Below are positions 7,829 through 16,689 of a DNA stretch of 26,115 nt, one piece after another. This stretch comes from Euryarchaeota archaeon UBA125 (GTDB lineage: Archaea > Thermoplasmatota > Poseidoniia > Poseidoniales > Thalassarchaeaceae). How positions within the stretch are numbered: the stretch's first letter is position 1; each line of letters starts with the position of its first letter. Below the pieces are notes generated by a model that was not told the DNA's origin, did not search any database, and worked only from the letters and a program-made list of their open reading frames with translations. The translations under genes and the position numbers were made by a program. The stretch lies in the NCBI GenBank assembly GCA_002502625.1, contig DAPV01000085.1, positions 1 through 26,115 of the forward strand, read 5' to 3'.

Positions 7829-8188
7829 TCAAGAAGAAATTTCTAGGGGAAGTAATGTCTTCCATCTTGATTCTGCTAATTTCTTTGAATTGGGTCCAGT
7901 ACGTGGTAACGGAGTCTTATTGGTTAATTTTCCATGCATCCCATGGACACCAAATTTGATTCTTAATTCAATCAAACGATCTCGTTCTGCGACTATTTGC
8001 ATTTCATCTTCAAGATCAAATGTTGAGAAAACATCTTCTCGACCTTGATTGTGAATATGTAATTGACCTCCTGCCATTCTAGCTCTAGGAGAGAAATCAT
8101 GATCTTCTGGATCATCCATCCATACATCTACGTCAACGACAATTCGATCTCTCAAAGTTGCCTTCTTGATTTCAATCGAGGTCGCCAT
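7829..8188 (-). CDS. Hypothetical protein
   Basis: 119 residues, ATG at 8188. The predicted protein is a mixed alpha/beta, soluble, charged chain. The first 60 residues look strand-rich (TLRDRIVVDVDVWMDD, MAGGQLHIHNQG), followed by a helix with DEMQIVAERDRLIELRI and a His/Gly stretch (GVHGMHGK). The C-terminus is basic and polar. There are no cysteines, no membrane segment and no motif I recognise. It lies 50 nt downstream of the PKD lipoprotein gene and could share its transcript. Confidence 0.65.
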   Translation of the reverse strand: MATSIEIKKATLRDRIVVDVDVWMDDPEDHDFSPRARMAGGQLHIHNQGREDVFSTFDLEDEMQIVAERDRLIELRIKFGVHGMHGKLTNKTPLPRTGPNSKKLAESRWKTLLPLEISS

Positions 8189-8238
8189 TGTCCTCCCCAG
8201 TCGTCTTTAGTTCTAAGGGATTCCTTTCGTAGAAGTGA

Positions 8239-9408
8239 TCAGAGCATACCAACTTCAAGAATTACAGGAACCAAAATAATGAATTCTACTTCTAATTCCC
8301 AATCATTTCCAGGATCTGGATCTATTTGATCAATCAAATCAGGATCAGCTTGATCTGCAGTGAGTTTCCAAATCCATTCACCCTGGCCAAATCTTGCTCC
8401 AGGTTCCAAAAGCAATTGTTCTAACAATGCATCGGGAGAATCTGCAGTATATGTTGTTGGTTCATTTGGAAATGGATTCATATCAGTTCTTTCAATTGAT
8501 CCACTGGAATTTGTTGTAGGAGAATCTTGTTTTGTCTCCACTTTTGCATTCCAACCAGAATCAGGTACTGAAACTAGCATCGTAAAATTATCTTCAGGCC
8601 ATTGAGCAGGAACTATGTCTCTAGCGAGTGTTAAAGTTCCGTTGAATCCAAAAATCCGAGAACCTTGTGAAGGGACATGCGAAATCTCGTATGATTCACC
8701 TTGTTCCAGGTATCCATCCCAAGATACTGTCATTGTCTGTTGGCGCCAAGTCACGTTGAAAGATCTCTCTAAAATTCGAATTTCCCAAGTTGTAGTAGAG
8801 GTTGCTCCTTTGTCATCAATGACTGTCAATGAACCTCTGATATCACCAGAAGAATCTGCCAAGAAGGACAATGTAGAATTTGTATCATCGACATCATTTT
8901 GGAAATTTCCATCACTATTCGTATCTTTAGACCAATCTCCATCCCATTTGTATTGTAAAACTCCATTCTCAGGATCAGTTGATGATGATCCGTCTAATGT
9001 AACAATTGTTCCAGTTTTCACCGCTGTTGGCCCAGATATTGCTGCTACAGGTAATGCATTAACGTATATTGAAACACTGATAGAATCTTCTCCACCAACA
9101 TCATTGACAACTGTCAACTGGACCTCAAATCGCCCTGGTTCGTTGAATACTTGACTTACATACCCATTAGATGAATTTCGTTGAGCTACTCCAAAGTCCC
9201 AAAGATATGATGTAATTAATGTAGGATCAGGAGTAGTAGATGAACGAGCATCAAAATTGACTGCTTCACCAACATGAATACTGTCTACATCTACCTCTAA
9301 TCGAGCAGTAGGAGATACAGGAGCTAAAACTCCAGTACATCCTGCCAATGAAACACTAAGAAGAAGTATGATTAGAAGGCTTCCGGTTAGACCCCGTATG
9401 TCCTTCAT
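8239..9408 (-). CDS. PKD-domain lipoprotein
   Basis: 389 residues, ATG at 9408. The N-terminus is a lipoprotein signal: a basic start, the hydrophobic stretch LLIILLLSVS, then the lipobox LAG-C with Cys24. Two PKD-type domains follow, about residues 36-115 (VNFDARSSTTPD, YLWDFG, FEVQLTVVNDVGGED) and 117-212 (VTLDGSSSTDPENG, YKWDGDW, GSLTVIDDKGATS). The remaining 175 residues are beta-rich and end with an unusually hydrophobic tail (EFIILVPVILEVGML). It is presumably anchored on the outer face of the cytoplasmic membrane and displays protein-protein or glycan-binding domains. It is divergent from the exonuclease gene at 9528. Confidence 0.88.
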   Translation of the reverse strand: MKDIRGLTGSLLIILLLSVSLAGCTGVLAPVSPTARLEVDVDSIHVGEAVNFDARSSTTPDPTLITSYLWDFGVAQRNSSNGYVSQVFNEPGRFEVQLTVVNDVGGEDSISVSIYVNALPVAAISGPTAVKTGTIVTLDGSSSTDPENGVLQYKWDGDWSKDTNSDGNFQNDVDDTNSTLSFLADSSGDIRGSLTVIDDKGATSTTTWEIRILERSFNVTWRQQTMTVSWDGYLEQGESYEISHVPSQGSRIFGFNGTLTLARDIVPAQWPEDNFTMLVSVPDSGWNAKVETKQDSPTTNSSGSIERTDMNPFPNEPTTYTADSPDALLEQLLLEPGARFGQGEWIWKLTADQADPDLIDQIDPDPGNDWELEVEFIILVPVILEVGML

Positions 9409-9527
9409 ATCGTCGACTCTGCGTTTTTATCGTTTAGCCCTGACGCTTGATTGACTCAAATAATGTAACATTTCGACTATTCGAGTAAACGCGATGAATG
9501 AAAAACGGTCGATTCTAAGGAAGGCCC

Positions 9528-10337
9528 ATGGTAGAGGACCCGTTCAGTGGATTTAGGGTTCTTGCATTCGACCTAGAGACTACAGGATTGGATACACGAC
9601 GAGCTAGAATTGTTCAATATGCTCTTGTAGGAAGTGATAGCCAAGGAGATATCATTTCTGTTAACAAAATCATTGATCCAACATGTAAAATTCCAACTGA
9701 AGCGAGTTCAGTCCATGGAATATATGATGAGGATGTAAAGGGAAAGAAAGTTTTTTCAGAACATGCAGAAGTAATTTATGAATTATTAAATGATTCAGTA
9801 GTAATCGGACATAATGTTCTGAGATATGATTGGCCACTGCTAACTGCTGAATTTACCCGAATCGGACAATTACCCCCAAAACCTCATGCTACAATCGATA
9901 CTCTCAGATTGGCAAAACGGCTCCGAATTCCCGGAAGGCATGATCTTGGAACATTATGTCGTGGAGAAAATATCTCATTGAATAATGCACATGATGCTGC
10001 TGCTGATGCAGGGGCAACTCTTCTACTTCTATGGAGATTAATGGCTAAACATCCACGACATTTTCACCGATCTCCTACAGAATTAGAAAGTTGGATTTTA
10101 ACTGGTGATTCAGAAACTAATTCTCTCGGCCCAGGATTAGAAGATCTAGAATCATTAGAAGGTACTGGAGGAAAAATACGCAAAAATAAGGATAGATTAA
10201 TTCTCAATTTTGGGAAATATCGATCGAGAGACTTGCATATTATTGCAGCTGAAGATCCAGGATATATTCGATGGTTATGTTCACCTTCAGGCCCATTGAG
10301 TGAAGATGCTCGAAAATTAATCAAAGAAATTCTTTAG
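9528..10337 (+). CDS. DEDDh 3'-5' exonuclease (DnaQ-like) with C-terminal GKY domain
   Basis: 269 residues, ATG at 9528. The catalytic set of DEDDh exonucleases is complete: D15 and E17 in FDLETTG (ExoI), D101 in the GHNVLRYDWP segment (ExoII), and H155 with D160 in AHDAAADA (ExoIII). The C-terminal 65 residues carry NFGKYRSRDLHIIAAEDP and GYIRWL, a module often fused to DnaQ-like exonucleases in bacteria. The enzyme should remove nucleotides 3' to 5' from DNA or RNA, in repair, proofreading or turnover. It ends 1 nt from the convergent nuclease gene. The 9409-9527 gap holds promoters for the divergent genes. Confidence 0.9.
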   Translation: MVEDPFSGFRVLAFDLETTGLDTRRARIVQYALVGSDSQGDIISVNKIIDPTCKIPTEASSVHGIYDEDVKGKKVFSEHAEVIYELLNDSVVIGHNVLRYDWPLLTAEFTRIGQLPPKPHATIDTLRLAKRLRIPGRHDLGTLCRGENISLNNAHDAAADAGATLLLLWRLMAKHPRHFHRSPTELESWILTGDSETNSLGPGLEDLESLEGTGGKIRKNKDRLILNFGKYRSRDLHIIAAEDPGYIRWLCSPSGPLSEDARKLIKEIL

Positions 10338-10338
10338 T

Positions 10339-11496
10339 TTATTTTCTATCTCTAATTGATTCTAACAATGGGGTCCAAGGTAGAACTTCACTCCAATCTC
10401 CCATAGCCCATGGACGTGAATTTGAGCGAATAGAACCAAGAAATACTGCACCACGATGATCTGATTCCATGACAGATCTCATTTGATCTAATGATTGCCC
10501 CTTACAAACTATACCAACTGTTTTTCCTGAAGGAATAATTCCACCGTCCTCATCTTTTGAAGTCAATAATTCTACCATACACGCTCCACTATCTGAATCG
10601 AACTGTAAAACAATTGCTACTTCATCACGAAATAAACCTTCACTGGCAGGTAGGGTACCATTTGTTCTTGAATAAAACCAAGAAGGACACCAAGCTTTCC
10701 ATTCGCAAAAACGGCATGCATCTTCATTTGGGTTTGCCTCCAAAGGTTCCTTTGTTATCGCCATACCTTCCCATGCTCTGAATGCATCATCCAAAACTGA
10801 AGGCCCTTCTGCCTCATACACCTTCGGTCCTGCAGAATACCATCCTTGAGCACGAACTCGAGGAGCATTTGGATTAATTTCCAATAACATATCACGATAA
10901 AATCGTAACTGGCGGCTCACAGTATCGTAAAGACCTCCGGTAGGCATTTTTCCAGTCTTCAAATCAGCAACAATCCATCCGACAGGATTTCTATCTTCAT
11001 CCAACTCTTTTACTAACAAATCAAGTCGACCCATTAGTCTCCCACATGAAGATCGAAGTGTTCCTTCAGCGGCAAGAACAGTATCTTGAACCATTCTCCA
11101 TTGTGCTATTGAGACTTCGGACATGCGAACTTTGCCAATCTTTGCATTTGAAATCATGAGATTTAAGGAACCTATCAATAAATCATGGGCTCGAATAATT
11201 TCTCCATCCTTGAATGCAGGATGTCTGGGTGTACCCATGAAAATGTCTTTCTCTTTTTGCCAATGAAGATCTAAAATCGCTTTAGCTGTTGGTGGAAGCC
11301 ATCCTACCTCGTCAGCATCTCTAGAACTAATATCTAAATTGCACATATCTTCGACGCTGTCATGAACGGCTGTACCGATGGTTGCTGCCATACCTGCCTT
11401 ACGAGGTAGTCGTTGTCTAGAGAGCCAATACTTCCTAGGACAGGATTCATAATTATTCCAAGAAGATGGTGAAAGTTGGTGTGCTGGGACTGTCAT
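10339..11496 (-). CDS. PD-(D/E)XK nuclease, RecB/Cas4-like with probable [4Fe-4S] cluster
   Basis: The frame opens at an ATG at 11532 (397 residues). I prefer the third Met at 11496 (385 residues), which has the purine-rich GGGGGAG 6 nt ahead. Counted from the 11532 Met, the conserved features are SPSSWNNYESCPRKYW (C31), GTAVH (H57), GRLD (D171), VADLKTG (D190-x-K192, the core of the PD-(D/E)XK fold) and the QLRFY motif (Q208). C273, C276 and C282 (CRFCEWKAWC) together with C31 match the four-Cys iron-sulfur pattern of Cas4, AddB and related nucleases. It likely cuts single-stranded or end DNA in repair. No CRISPR or cas gene is nearby, so a Cas4 adaptation role is not supported. Confidence 0.88.
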   Translation of the reverse strand: MTVPAHQLSPSSWNNYESCPRKYWLSRQRLPRKAGMAATIGTAVHDSVEDMCNLDISSRDADEVGWLPPTAKAILDLHWQKEKDIFMGTPRHPAFKDGEIIRAHDLLIGSLNLMISNAKIGKVRMSEVSIAQWRMVQDTVLAAEGTLRSSCGRLMGRLDLLVKELDEDRNPVGWIVADLKTGKMPTGGLYDTVSRQLRFYRDMLLEINPNAPRVRAQGWYSAGPKVYEAEGPSVLDDAFRAWEGMAITKEPLEANPNEDACRFCEWKAWCPSWFYSRTNGTLPASEGLFRDEVAIVLQFDSDSGACMVELLTSKDEDGGIIPSGKTVGIVCKGQSLDQMRSVMESDHRGAVFLGSIRSNSRPWAMGDWSEVLPWTPLLESIRDRK

Positions 11497-11563
11497 ATCG
11501 TCTCCCCCTTGATACGACATGTAACGGCCCAATGATTAATTCCACCGACACATTCGGAGTGTC

Positions 11564-12373
11564 ATGAGCACCCCTCCAATTCTGAAAGTCAGCGAAACCG
11601 TGGATGCCGAAGGAGCATTAGTAATCACTTGTTTCCCTTCTGTTGGTTATGTAACGTCAATCGTAGCACACTATCTTGTAGAGCAGCTTGATCTTACTTT
11701 TGTTGGAGGAGTTAGAGCATCGGGATTGCCTGCAGTGTGTCTAGTAAAGGATGGACATCCAATGCCTCCTCTAAGATTCTACTCTGGTGAACCTGTTTGT
11801 AATGTTGATGGATGTGATAAATTGATTCTTATTGTTTCTGAGATTCCAATCAAAAATGAGATGGCCTTGCCTTTGAGTGAAGTACTTCTTGATTGGTCGA
11901 AGAATGCAAAGGTTGCTGGAGGGGTACTAATTGACTCGTTTTCGCATACTGATGAACACGCTCATGAAATCATTGATGATGACGAATCCGATGAAACCCT
12001 ACTAGGTATTGGGGCAACACCGGCAACTAGAAAACGTCTAGAAGAAATGGAAATTCCTCTCTTGAAACAAGGTGTAATTGCTGGAATGACTGGTTTATTA
12101 TTGGGTGAATGTCGTCGACGTGGGCTCGATACTTTCGCTATTCTTGCTGAAGCCAATGGACCTCCTGGGGCTGGGCTTCCTGATGCGAGAGCTGCAGCAA
12201 GAATTATTGAAAAATTGGATTTACTATTCCCTAATCTATCATTACCAACCGATCCTTTGATCGAGGAAGCTGAAAGAATTGAAGAACAAATTCGAGAAAT
12301 GCTGGAAGCCCATCTTGGAAAATTAGAGGAAGAAGCTGAATCTTCTCAACCATCTGGAATGTTGTATGGATAA
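11564..12373 (+). CDS. PAC2-family protein (proteasome assembly chaperone-like)
   Basis: 269 residues, ATG at 11564. The protein follows the archaeal PAC2 pattern: an early strand with ALVITCFPSVGYVTSIVAHYLVEQL, then FVGGVRASGLPAV, a long acidic middle with DESDETLLGIGATPATRKRLEE, then GVIAGMTGLLLGECRRRG and AILAEANGPPGAGLPDARAAARIIEKL. The C-terminal 45 residues form a charged coiled coil (EEAERIEEQIREMLEAHLGKLEEE). Relatives include eukaryotic proteasome assembly chaperone 2; most archaeal members are uncharacterised. The final codon directly abuts the ligA stop (12373/12374), so the two 3' ends are convergent with no spacer. It is cytoplasmic by inference. Confidence 0.88.
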   Translation: MSTPPILKVSETVDAEGALVITCFPSVGYVTSIVAHYLVEQLDLTFVGGVRASGLPAVCLVKDGHPMPPLRFYSGEPVCNVDGCDKLILIVSEIPIKNEMALPLSEVLLDWSKNAKVAGGVLIDSFSHTDEHAHEIIDDDESDETLLGIGATPATRKRLEEMEIPLLKQGVIAGMTGLLLGECRRRGLDTFAILAEANGPPGAGLPDARAAARIIEKLDLLFPNLSLPTDPLIEEAERIEEQIREMLEAHLGKLEEEAESSQPSGMLYG

Positions 12374-14413
12374 CTAAATCCAATCATCTAAGGTTCCTGT
12401 CTTCTGGGAAGAAATTTCACTCGAATCTGATTTGTTTACTAGAATCAAAAGATCTTTCTCTGAGAGAATTTTAACACCCAAATTCTGTGCTTTTTCTAAT
12501 TTAGAACCTGCAGATTCTCCGGCCACGAGATAGTCAAGATTTCCAGAAACACTAGAAACCACTTTACCGCCCACATTTTTGATATCTTCAGCAATTTCTT
12601 TTCTGGAACGAGAAAGGGATCCTGTGATACAAAACGATAGTCCCTCAAGTAGTCCTCCTAATTTTTCACCTTCATCAGTAACAGTAATTATTTCTCTAAG
12701 TTCATCAATTAGTATACGTCTCTTTATGATTCCGTCTCTGAAAATCAATGCAACCTTTTCTCCGATTCCATCTATCTCAGTTAATTCTGAATTTTCTCCT
12801 TCATCTACCCAATGAAGAAGTTTCTCAAGTGATCTAAAATGCTGAGAAATCGATGTTGCAACTTCTGGCCCGATTCTTTCTAAACCTAAAGCATGAAGGA
12901 ATTTAGCTAAATTCAGTGTTCTAGTTTTATTTAATTCACTAATCACATTATTCGCACTTTTATTTCCCATTCTATCTAATTCAGATAATTGATTATGAGT
13001 CAGACGGTACATGTCGGAAATTGATGAAATTAATTCATTATCGAGTAGTGTTTCAATTAATTTCTCCCCGATTCCATCTATTTCCAAAGAACGGCACCAA
13101 TATGTTAGGGATCTAGCAGTTCTAGCATCACAATCTAATGATAAACATCGAAGAAATGCTCCTTCCATTGTTAAACTCCGTTGACAAGCAGGGCAAATTA
13201 GTGGAATTATAATTTCTCGATGGTCTAATGTGCCTGAAAATTTAGTTCCATCTGCATGGTATCTATTTTGTAAATCGTTAGATGAAGCCGGGCCTAAATT
13301 TTCAATAATTTTTGGAATAACGTCTCCACGTCTTGTAATCTTAACTTTATCACCAATTTTTATTCCTAATCTTTCAACTTCTCCAACGTTATGTAGTGTT
13401 ACATTTTCTACAGTTACTCCTCCAACCATTTGAGGAGCTATTCTAGCAACTGGTGTGACCGTGCCTGTTCTACCAGTCTGCCAATCAACATCTAATAAAA
13501 CAGAATGAGCTTCTTGTGATGGAAATTTCCATGCTAATGCCCATCTTGGATGATGAGCAGTAAACCCTAATTCTTGACGGTTTTCCAATTCATCAACTTT
13601 GAAAACAATTCCATCAATTTCATATTCATATGAGGGACGTTTCAAACTCCATTCTTTTGTATACTCGATCATTTCATCTTGAGGAGTTTCTGACTGGAAA
13701 ATTTTCCAAGGTGCGGGTTCAATTCCAGCCTCCTGTAACCATTCTAGTAATTCACTATCGTACTTAGCTATCGGGGGGTCGGAAGGGAATTTTACATCAT
13801 AGGCGCAAAATACCAAATCAGAAGCTTCTGCTTTTCCATCTCCATGTTTTTGACGCAAAGCACCAGAACATAAATTTCGAGGATTGGGGGAAACATCGCT
13901 ATATTTTTCTTCGAATATTTTCAAAGGCATGACAACCTCTCCCCTCACATGTATTGTATATGGATGGTTTAGACGAGTAGGGATATTCGCTACCAACTTT
14001 GCATTCAAAGTGACATCTTCACCTCTTTCACCACTACCTCTTGTGGCTGCACGATGTAAATTTCCAGAAATATATTCAAGAGATAGTGCTGAACCATCTA
14101 ACTTTGGTTGAGCCAAATATCGTTTACTTCCAGAAGTAGATTGTGTTACAAAATGGGTTATGTCATCATCAGTAGTTCCCTTATCAAGTGAAAGCATCGG
14201 AAACATATGCTCGACTTTCATAGTCCCAGGTAATGGTTCAGGGCCTACTCGATGTAGAACTTCATTATCATGATCTAATTTCTTTAATTCATCCCAAAGA
14301 GAATCAAATTCTGAATCAGAAATTTCGGGAGCAGAATGGTTGTAATATAATTCGGAATGTCGGGCTATCTCGGCAGATAGAAACTTGATGCGCTCATCCA
14401 CTGAATCACTCAT
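12374..14413 (-). CDS. ligA: NAD+-dependent DNA ligase LigA
   Basis: 679 residues, ATG at 14413, a normal length for bacterial LigA. Domains in order: Ia NAD+-binding helix pair with LYYNHSAPEISDSEF (about 22-36); adenylation domain with K104 in KLDG, the EYEIDGIVFKVD motif (about 263-274) and WALAWKFP; an OB fold with GRTGTVTPVARI and RRGDVIP; a C4 zinc site at C407, C410, C423 and C428; helix-hairpin-helix repeats with IDGIGEK; and a BRCT domain near the C-terminus (about 590-660: GLSFCITGSLSRSRKE, GGKVVSSVS). It seals nicks in DNA using NAD+ in replication and repair. Most archaea use only ATP-dependent ligases, so this gene probably came from bacteria and is characteristic of Marine Group II. 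Confidence 0.96.
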   Translation of the reverse strand: MSDSVDERIKFLSAEIARHSELYYNHSAPEISDSEFDSLWDELKKLDHDNEVLHRVGPEPLPGTMKVEHMFPMLSLDKGTTDDDITHFVTQSTSGSKRYLAQPKLDGSALSLEYISGNLHRAATRGSGERGEDVTLNAKLVANIPTRLNHPYTIHVRGEVVMPLKIFEEKYSDVSPNPRNLCSGALRQKHGDGKAEASDLVFCAYDVKFPSDPPIAKYDSELLEWLQEAGIEPAPWKIFQSETPQDEMIEYTKEWSLKRPSYEYEIDGIVFKVDELENRQELGFTAHHPRWALAWKFPSQEAHSVLLDVDWQTGRTGTVTPVARIAPQMVGGVTVENVTLHNVGEVERLGIKIGDKVKITRRGDVIPKIIENLGPASSNDLQNRYHADGTKFSGTLDHREIIIPLICPACQRSLTMEGAFLRCLSLDCDARTARSLTYWCRSLEIDGIGEKLIETLLDNELISSISDMYRLTHNQLSELDRMGNKSANNVISELNKTRTLNLAKFLHALGLERIGPEVATSISQHFRSLEKLLHWVDEGENSELTEIDGIGEKVALIFRDGIIKRRILIDELREIITVTDEGEKLGGLLEGLSFCITGSLSRSRKEIAEDIKNVGGKVVSSVSGNLDYLVAGESAGSKLEKAQNLGVKILSEKDLLILVNKSDSSEISSQKTGTLDDWI

Positions 14414-14453
14414 GGTTACACCCGCCTAGATGTTTCATCAATGGTTGCCTATT

Positions 14454-16076
14454 TCACTCATCTGGTTGCAAGAATGGATAGTCCCAATCATGTGAAGGAG
14501 ATAATGTCCTCTTTACGGATCTTGGACTGATCCAACGAAGTAGATTAAGCGGGCTTCCTGCTTTGTCATTCGTTCCACTTGCTCTAGCTCCACCAAACGG
14601 TTGTTGAGCAACTACTGCTCCAGTTGGTTTGTCATTAATGTAGAAATTACCTGCAGTGAATCTAAGTGCTTTGAAAGCAGTTTGAATATCTTCTTCTTCA
14701 TTTGCAAATATCGAGCCTGTCAATGCGTAAGGTGAAGCATTATCACAAATCTGTAAAACATTCAAAAATTCAGAATCTTCGTAGATAAAGATAGAGAGTA
14801 CGGGTCCGAAAATTTCCTCAATCATGGATTCGTAATTCGGATCTTCACAAACAATAACTGTAGGTTCAATGAACCAACCTTCTGAATCATCACTACCTCA
14901 TCCACAAATAATTCTACAATCAGGATCTTCTGTTGCTCTACTAATGTACCCTGAAATCTTGTCAAATGACCTTTGATCAATTACTGCAGTCATGAAATTT
15001 GTAAAATCTCTGGCGTCACCCATTGTTATCTTTCCGACTTCTTCTACAAATTCACCCTCAATAGATTCCCAAACAGAACGAGGAATATATGCACGACTAG
15101 ATGCACTACACTTCTGTCCTTGGAATTCAAAAGAACCGCGAAGTAATGCAACTATCAAACCACGATGATCACAGTTTGGGTGAGCAACGATGAAATCTTT
15201 TCCACCTGTTTCACCTACAATTCTAGGATAGGACATAAGACTGCCAAGGGACCCCGCAATTCGCTCCCATAATCCATTGAAAGTCTCAGTAGAACCCGTG
15301 AAATGAACACCAGCAAAATGGGGGTTTTGTAAGGCTGCACTAGTGATATCAGCACCAGAACCGGGTAGGAAATTTATGACACCAGGGGGTAAACCAGCTT
15401 CCATCATTAATTGCATCATTACATAATTTGAGTGAATTGAATTACGACTAGGTTTCCATATTGCAGTACAACCTACAATTGCAGGAGCACTAGGAAGGTT
15501 TGCAGCAATACTGGTGAAATTGAATGGAGTAATTGCTAGAACAAAACCTTCCAAAGGACGGATTTCAGTACTATTTTGTACTCCATCAGGAGAAATCAAT
15601 GGCTGAAAATCATCATGGAAATTTCTAGCGTAATATGTGTTAAATCTCCAGAAATCAACCAATTCACAAACTGCATCAATTTCTGCTTGGAATGCAGTCT
15701 TTGATTGGTTCAACATGGTCGAAGCGTTGGCTTTAGCCCTCCATGTAGTAGCAAGTAAATCTGCAGCCTTCTCAAAAATTACACATCGCTCTTCAAGACC
15801 CATCTCAATCCAATTCGCTTGAGCTTCAACAGCTGCTTGACATGCAGCCTCCATTTCTTCAGGGCCTGCAAGATGTACATTTGCCAACACATGACCATGC
15901 TTATGAGGGATAACTTGAGTCATTATATTTCCAGTAAATATCTCTTCACCATTGATAACACATGGAATTTCAGTCACGTGACTCATTTGCCGATCCATTT
16001 CTGCTTGAAGTTCTATACGCTCTGCACTTCCCGGAGCATATGAGAGAATAGGTTCGTTATCTGGGTGGTCGGACAT
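14454..16076 (-). pseudogene. Delta-1-pyrroline-5-carboxylate dehydrogenase, interrupted by one in-frame TGA
   Basis: Read through, the frame from the ATG at 16076 gives about 539 residues plus one internal stop, typical of P5C dehydrogenase (ALDH4). Family landmarks are the PLEGFVLAITPFNFTSIAAN active-site strand, catalytic E289 in GETGGKDF, catalytic C323 in FEFQGQKCSAS, and the EEIFGPVLSIFIY motif in the second part. Codon 393 is TGA (14898-14900). The reading frame is identical on both sides, and the family has Gly at that position, so GGA to TGA is the simplest change. The product oxidises glutamate semialdehyde to glutamate with NAD+ in proline catabolism. It may be a real nonsense mutation or a sequence error. 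An ATG at 14825 could restart only a fragment. The gene overlaps neither neighbour. Confidence 0.9.
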
Positions 16077-16105
16077 GTCTCTACCTTTGGTAGACTGCAT
16101 TTGAA

Positions 16106-16681
16106 TTATTCCTCGCCTTGAAGAATCGCTTCTATATCTGCCCATTTTCCAGTGACCGCTGCCTCTATTCGAAGAGTTGCTTGTTCTAGATCTTGTGTAG
16201 AGCCGCCAATTGGTAATGGGGCTAAAATCCACCAACCTCGACGTTGTAGAACTATGCGTGTCCCCCCTTTCCAACCTTTCCAAACTATATTTTCCCAATC
16301 AAAAAAAAACCCATCAGCACTTAATCGATCTTTGGTAACTGCATATCGCTTTGGAACCAATTGGAGAACAAGCATACCACTCAATATAAGAGGAAAAAGA
16401 ATAAGTTGGATTTCAGGAATATTTAGGATTGGATTAAGTAAAACAGGGATAATTGCCATAACTAAAATTGTAATTACATTTGCCCAATTTCTCTCATATT
16501 CCATTCGAACTGTAGTTGACCACGCATATCCTCCTCTAGGCAAATTTCCTAAGAATGGTACTTCTCTTTCCATTGTAAAATATCTGATACCATCAAATAT
16601 CACAATGGCTGATACAAAACCAATTGCAACAAATCCAACAGTTGATGATCCATCATTGATTAAAGTCGATATTTCAGACAT
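16106..16681 (-). CDS. Membrane protein with PH-like cytoplasmic domain
   Basis: 191 residues, ATG at 16681, 8 nt after the end of the giant surface-protein gene on the same strand. Hydrophobic helices lie at about 13-33, 68-85 and 88-108. The remaining region (about 112-185) reads like a bacterial-type PH or DUF5673-like fold: KRYAVTKDRLSADGFFFDWENI, then GTRIVLQRRGWW, then a terminal helix with DLEQATLRIEAAV. The KRYAVT strand is characteristic of such membrane-bound PH domains. The function is unknown; possibly a membrane-associated scaffold linked to the adjacent surface protein, by position only. Confidence 0.75.
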   Translation of the reverse strand: MSEISTLINDGSSTVGFVAIGFVSAIVIFDGIRYFTMEREVPFLGNLPRGGYAWSTTVRMEYERNWANVITILVMAIIPVLLNPILNIPEIQLILFPLILSGMLVLQLVPKRYAVTKDRLSADGFFFDWENIVWKGWKGGTRIVLQRRGWWILAPLPIGGSTQDLEQATLRIEAAVTGKWADIEAILQGEE

Positions 16682-16689
16682 TTAGACAC

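Noticed and set aside
10339..11496. Cas4 as evidence for a CRISPR system
   Set aside because: No direct-repeat array, cas1 or cas2 is present.
14898..14900. TGA as a selenocysteine codon
   Set aside because: The position is a Gly in the family, not a redox Cys, and no SECIS-like element or sel genes are visible.
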